In this document: positions 34,216-37,336 of the stretch, in pieces
Position numbering within the stretch: the stretch's first letter is position 1
Layout of the letters: each line of letters begins with the position of its first letter
Assembly (NCBI GenBank): GCA_020631215.1
Contig: JAHDHS010000021.1
Span: forward strand, 1-37,336
Direction: 5' to 3'
Length of the DNA stretch: 37,336 nt
Origin: Hellea sp.
Lineage (GTDB): Bacteria; Pseudomonadota; Alphaproteobacteria; Caulobacterales; Maricaulaceae
The notes under the pieces: generated by a model
The model's database searches: none
Seen by the model: the letters and a program-made list of their open reading frames with translations, nothing else
Told to the model about the DNA's origin: nothing
Position numbers and translations under genes: made by a program

Positions 34216-36273
34216 ATGGCTAAATCTGTCAAAAATATCCGTAATTCACTGCTACGCCTTATTTTTATTGTTCTGAGCAGCTTGCTGACGGCCTCTGTTT
34301 CCTATTCTGCTATGGCCGCAACGCCTTCGCCTCGCCTAAAACCCGCCCCGCCGGCCCTGTCCAATCATTTGTCAGAAAGCGACGCCAAAAACTTCCGCAA
34401 GGGCTTACGGGCGACCAAGAGAGCCCAATGGAATGAACTCGCCAAAATCACACGAAAGATGAAGGATCCTTCTGCCCATGACACATTGATGTGGCTTCGG
34501 GCTGCCCGCGATCCAAATCCGCCCATGGATGTCCTAAAATATGTGACCCATGATTTGTCGGATTTCCCGCGCATGACAGCTATCCGGGCCAAAGCTGAAA
34601 GACGTTTGTTCGATAAGCCTCTAAGCGCCTCTAAAACCATTGACTGGTTTTCGGGATATGAACCCGTATCCGGTGAAGGCCGCACCGCACTCGCCCGCGC
34701 CCATTACAAGATGGGCAATAAAGACAGTGGCGATATGTGGTTACGTCTGGCTTGGCGCGAATCGAAACTGACGCGGGATCGCCAAAGAGAGGTCTTTGGC
34801 AAATACCGCAACAGACTGACCAAAGATGACCATGCCGCCAGAGCCGATCATTTGATTTGGCAGGGCCGCTCTCATTTTTCCAAAGCCCAAGCTTTGCTGC
34901 CTCACATGAGCAAAGATGACCGTGCTGTGATGAATGCCCGCATGAAACTCGCCCAAAACTCCGGCACGACGACGGCCGTCAAAGCCGTCCCGACCCATAT
35001 GACGAATGACCCGGGCTTTCTGTTCGAACGCGCTCGCTGGCGCCGCAAAAAGGTCAAGAAAGACTATGCACTTCCCATTTATCTTCAAATCATAACGCCC
35101 CCCAAAGATGAACATGGCAAGAAACGCCTATGGACTGAAAAGAAAATCATGGCGCGCTGGGCCATAGAAGAAGGCCGTTATCGGGATGCTTATAACCTCA
35201 CCCGCGGGCACGGTATGAGCCGTGGCGTTGGCTTTGCCGAAGCCGAATTTTTGGGAGGCTGGCTGGCTCTGAGAAAACTTAATCAGCCGCAAACAGCCGC
35301 CCAACATTTCCAGCAATTGCGAGATGGCGTCACGACGCCCGTCTCTCTGTCCCGCGCTGCCTATTGGCTTGGGCGGGCCCATGAAGCCCTTGGGGATGGA
35401 CAGGACCGGAGCCATTTTGCCGATGCGGCGCAATACACCAATACCTATTACGGCCAACTCGCCGCCATTCGCCTATCAGGCCGCCTATCTCAGGTTACGC
35501 TCCCCCCGGAATTTGTATCTGAGCAAGCTAAAGCTGAATTTTCTGCCGACCGACGGGTTAAGGCCATGCATATTCTCGGCGAAGCCGGCGAAGAACGTTA
35601 CTTCACGCAATTTGCCTTCCATCTGGATGACGAGCTTGAAAGTCAGGACAAACTCTCCCTGCTCGCGCAGCTTTCTAAAGATTACGGCTATATGCGCCCG
35701 TCCTTACGCGCCGCAAAACAGGCCAGCCGGTTTCAATCCATGTTGACCGATTCCGGCTATCCAACCGTTGCCTCGATCGATGCCCTGCCCTCTAAATTCG
35801 ATATCCCGTTCGTCTATGCCATTGCCCGTCAGGAAAGTGAATTTGCGACCAATGCTGTCAGTTCTGCCAACGCTTATGGTATGATGCAGATGATCAACTC
35901 GACCGCAAAAATGACGGCGCGTAAGCACCGAATCCCCTATAGCCGCACGCGACTGGCCTCCGACGGTGATTATGCCGCTAATCTGGGCGCGCATCATCTG
36001 CATGACCTTCTCGAGATGTGGGATGGTTCCTATATCCTCTCAGCTGTCAGTTATAATGCAGGACCGCACCGCGCCAAACAATGGATCAAAGATTATGGCG
36101 ATCCGCGAACGGGCGAAATTGACCCCATTGACTGGGTCGAGAAAATCCCTTTCACGGAAACCCGCAACTATGTGCAGCGTGTCATGGAGAACATGCAGGT
36201 CTACCGCGCGCGCCTAAACAATAATCAGGCAACGAACCGGTTGGAACAGGACCTGATGCACGGGGCGTATTAA
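34216..36273 (+). CDS. Soluble lytic murein transglycosylase (Slt70-type)
   Basis: Exported enzyme that cleaves peptidoglycan glycan strands with 1,6-anhydromuramic acid formation. 685 residues. A signal peptide covers about 1-34 (basic start, hydrophobic LLRLIFIVLSSLLTASVSY, cleavage after AMA). Residues about 50-510 form the long helical superhelix typical of Slt70. The catalytic domain (about 525-660) has Glu540 in IARQESEF, then SSANAYGMMQMI and later SYNAGPHRAKQW. Probably periplasmic. The gene is divergent from dapA over 121 bases containing one GAATC site and a possible mini-ORF. Confidence 0.93.
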   Translation: MAKSVKNIRNSLLRLIFIVLSSLLTASVSYSAMAATPSPRLKPAPPALSNHLSESDAKNFRKGLRATKRAQWNELAKITRKMKDPSAHDTLMWLRAARDPNPPMDVLKYVTHDLSDFPRMTAIRAKAERRLFDKPLSASKTIDWFSGYEPVSGEGRTALARAHYKMGNKDSGDMWLRLAWRESKLTRDRQREVFGKYRNRLTKDDHAARADHLIWQGRSHFSKAQALLPHMSKDDRAVMNARMKLAQNSGTTTAVKAVPTHMTNDPGFLFERARWRRKKVKKDYALPIYLQIITPPKDEHGKKRLWTEKKIMARWAIEEGRYRDAYNLTRGHGMSRGVGFAEAEFLGGWLALRKLNQPQTAAQHFQQLRDGVTTPVSLSRAAYWLGRAHEALGDGQDRSHFADAAQYTNTYYGQLAAIRLSGRLSQVTLPPEFVSEQAKAEFSADRRVKAMHILGEAGEERYFTQFAFHLDDELESQDKLSLLAQLSKDYGYMRPSLRAAKQASRFQSMLTDSGYPTVASIDALPSKFDIPFVYAIARQESEFATNAVSSANAYGMMQMINSTAKMTARKHRIPYSRTRLASDGDYAANLGAHHLHDLLEMWDGSYILSAVSYNAGPHRAKQWIKDYGDPRTGEIDPIDWVEKIPFTETRNYVQRVMENMQVYRARLNNNQATNRLEQDLMHGAY

Positions 36274-36284
36274 GCCGCTTTTGA

Positions 36285-36313
36285 TTGACAATTCGTACAA
36301 ATGTATGTACACA
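36285..36313 (+). promoter_or_regulatory. Candidate promoter with operator dyad of the AbrB/Doc module
   Basis: A perfect TTGACA -35 box (36285-36290) and a weak TACACA -10 box (36308-36313) have a 17-base spacer. Inside the spacer and touching the -10 box is an inverted repeat GTACA-N6-TGTAC (36295-36310), and a further 8-bp palindrome GTAATTAC is at 36315-36322. The antitoxin ATG is at 36340. This is the layout expected for autorepression by an AbrB-fold antitoxin. Confidence 0.5.
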
Positions 36314-36339
36314 CGTAATTACATTTACACGAGTTTGTT

Positions 36340-36633
36340 ATGAGCCAAAAACACTTCGAAGAATCCGCCACGCCGTTTGACGGGCCTGAAAAAGATTCGC
36401 CCCCAATCAATCCTAAAGTGAAGCTAAAGAAGATTGGCAATTCGCTGGGTGTCACACTGCCAAAGAAATTGCTCAACGCGAAAAGTTATGAGGAAGGCAT
36501 GGAATTCAGCCTGGTTGAGTCCCCCGATGGCCTGATCTTGAAACCCTATAATGCTGAATTTGAGCGCAGGATGGAAATCGCGAAACGGATTATGGCGCGT
36601 GATCGAAATATCCTGCGTGAATTGGCAAAATAA
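36340..36633 (+). CDS. AbrB/MazE-type antitoxin
   Basis: A 97-residue protein with a SpoVT/AbrB swapped-hairpin DNA-binding domain at about 26-70: KVKLKKIGNSLGVTLPKKLL, followed by GMEFSLVESPDGLILKPY. The helical tail (71-97, FERRMEIAKRIMARDRN) should bind and silence the toxin. An N-terminal extension of about 25 residues rich in acidic residues and Pro is unusual for the family. Its stop codon abuts the toxin ATG with no gap, and a candidate operator lies upstream. Expected to repress its own promoter together with the toxin. Confidence 0.85.
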   Translation: MSQKHFEESATPFDGPEKDSPPINPKVKLKKIGNSLGVTLPKKLLNAKSYEEGMEFSLVESPDGLILKPYNAEFERRMEIAKRIMARDRNILRELAK

Positions 36634-37020
36634 ATGGCAAAATTTCTATGGCTTGAGAAAGCGGAAATTTTAGCCATCCATTACCAGCAGCTTCGGGAAC
36701 ATGGTGGCGGCTATGGCTTACGGGATGAAGGCCTTTTAGAATCAGCCCTCGCTCGTCCGCAAAATGCATTCTCTTATGGCGAAACAGACCTTCACACGCT
36801 CGCCATGCTTTATTGTTCTGGCATTTGTCGAAATCATCCATTCGTGGACGGCAATAAGCGCACAGCTTGGATCGCTACGCGTTTATTTCTGTTGATGCAC
36901 GGATATGAAGTCTTTGATGATGACTACACGAACACCATCCAAATGCTGAAATTCGCCGCCGGGGACGTGACGGACAAAGCCATGGCCGATTGGCTCCGCG
37001 CCAATACAGAGAAGATCTAA
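36634..37020 (+). CDS. doc: Doc-type (death-on-curing, Fic fold) toxin
   Basis: A 128-residue Fic/Doc-family toxin. The active-site motif HPFVDGNKRTA (68-78) has the His, the acidic residue and the K-R pair of Doc. P1 Doc phosphorylates EF-Tu and blocks translation, so the same is likely here but unproven. GYGLRDEGLLESALARP (26-42) is the conserved N-terminal death-on-curing segment. No ribosome site is visible: the ATG directly follows the antitoxin stop, so translation is probably coupled and kept below the antitoxin level. The 3' end overlaps convergent asd by 4 bases. An AMP-transfer Fic activity is less likely, because the G of GNGR is replaced by K. Confidence 0.87.
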   Translation: MAKFLWLEKAEILAIHYQQLREHGGGYGLRDEGLLESALARPQNAFSYGETDLHTLAMLYCSGICRNHPFVDGNKRTAWIATRLFLLMHGYEVFDDDYTNTIQMLKFAAGDVTDKAMADWLRANTEKI

Positions 37021-37336
37021 GCCGCTTTCTGCCCTTTAAACCCACGATTGATCAGGGCTTCGGCGATTTGCACTGTGTTGAGCGCCGCGCCCTTGCGCAG
37101 ATTATCAGATACGCACCACATATTGAGCGTATTGTCCTGCGTGCTGTCCTCTCGGATACGGGAGATAAAGGTCGCATATTCACCGACGCATTCAACGGGC
37201 GTGACATAACCGCCATCTTCGCGCTTATCGACCACCATCAAGCCTGGGCTCTCGCGCAGAAGCTCGCGCGCTTCTTCGGCCGAAATCTCATTCTCAAATT
37301 CGATATTCAGGCTCTCGGCATGCCCCACAAAGGTTG
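37017..37336 (-). CDS. asd: Aspartate-semialdehyde dehydrogenase, C-terminal part (cut by window edge)
   Basis: The last 106 or so codons of asd; the frame runs off the right edge. The product reduces aspartyl phosphate to aspartate semialdehyde for lysine/diaminopimelate, threonine and methionine synthesis. Recognised by FVGHAESLNIEFENEI at the visible start, VTPVECVG, SRIREDSTQDNTLNMWCV, and the final DNLRKGAALNTVQIAE, all typical of the C-terminal dimer and substrate domain. A GTG at 37328 is an internal Val codon, not the start. The product feeds DapA, encoded 3 kb away on the same strand. Confidence 0.9.
   Translation of the reverse strand, partial: TFVGHAESLNIEFENEISAEEARELLRESPGLMVVDKREDGGYVTPVECVGEYATFISRIREDSTQDNTLNMWCVSDNLRKGAALNTVQIAEALINRGFKGQKAA

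Overview
The window reads as chromosomal DNA of a free-living alphaproteobacterium, most likely from the Caulobacterales/Maricaulales/Hyphomonadales side of the class. Evidence: heme made from glycine and succinyl-CoA (HemA is 5-aminolevulinate synthase), an Asp-type (non-zinc) HemB, the gene order rpoZ-rsh-pyrE-pdxJ-acpS-lepB-rnc-era-recO-parC that is familiar in Alphaproteobacteria, and a doublet of GANTC (CcrM-type) sites in front of parC. The genus cannot be settled by eye. Coding density is very high, there is no gene-free stretch above 300 bases, and I saw no rRNA, tRNA, CRISPR array or insertion sequence.

Region 1 (1-9.9 kb) is accessory lipid and redox metabolism. Left to right on the plus strand are a wax ester synthase/diacylglycerol acyltransferase with an unusual Lys-rich and helix-hairpin-helix tail, an acyl-CoA synthetase and an alpha/beta hydrolase, which together could make, activate and mobilise neutral lipid. 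A minus-strand ExoD-like membrane protein follows. Then comes a tight minus-strand operon (flavin oxidoreductase, TetR regulator, DUF4260-like membrane protein, short-chain dehydrogenase) that faces a plus-strand gene for a membrane-anchored predicted beta-propeller. A 21-bp TetR-type palindrome lies exactly over the shared divergent promoter.

Region 2 (9.9-20.9 kb) holds divergent hemA/hemB, a 3-hydroxyisobutyrate-dehydrogenase-like gene, then a plus-strand run of an SLC13 permease, the N-degron transferase bpt and a three-part TRAP transporter of the 2-oxoacid/lactate type, all overlapping or abutting. LemA and an M48 (HtpX-like) membrane protease follow.

Region 3 (20.9-34.1 kb) is the conserved core block, mostly on the minus strand: dapA-smpB, folK, rpoZ (own promoter and terminator), then rsh-pyrE-pdxJ-acpS-lepB-rnc-era-recO and parC. 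It covers lysine/cell-wall precursor synthesis, trans-translation, stringent response, pyrimidine, B6 and ACP synthesis, signal peptide cleavage, RNA processing, ribosome assembly, recombination and chromosome decatenation. A plus-strand pair, NYN-domain nuclease plus family-5 uracil-DNA glycosylase, is inserted between folK and smpB.

Region 4 (34.2-37.3 kb) has a soluble-type lytic transglycosylase, an AbrB-type antitoxin/Doc-type toxin pair with a likely operator, and the C-terminal end of asd, which runs off the right edge.

The most unusual items are the acyltransferase with a DNA-binding-like tail, the TetR palindrome controlling a poorly characterised redox/propeller cluster, the tandem GANTC palindrome before parC, and a predicted leaderless GTG-initiated rsh transcript. 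All functional statements rest on reading motifs and context; no database search was run.
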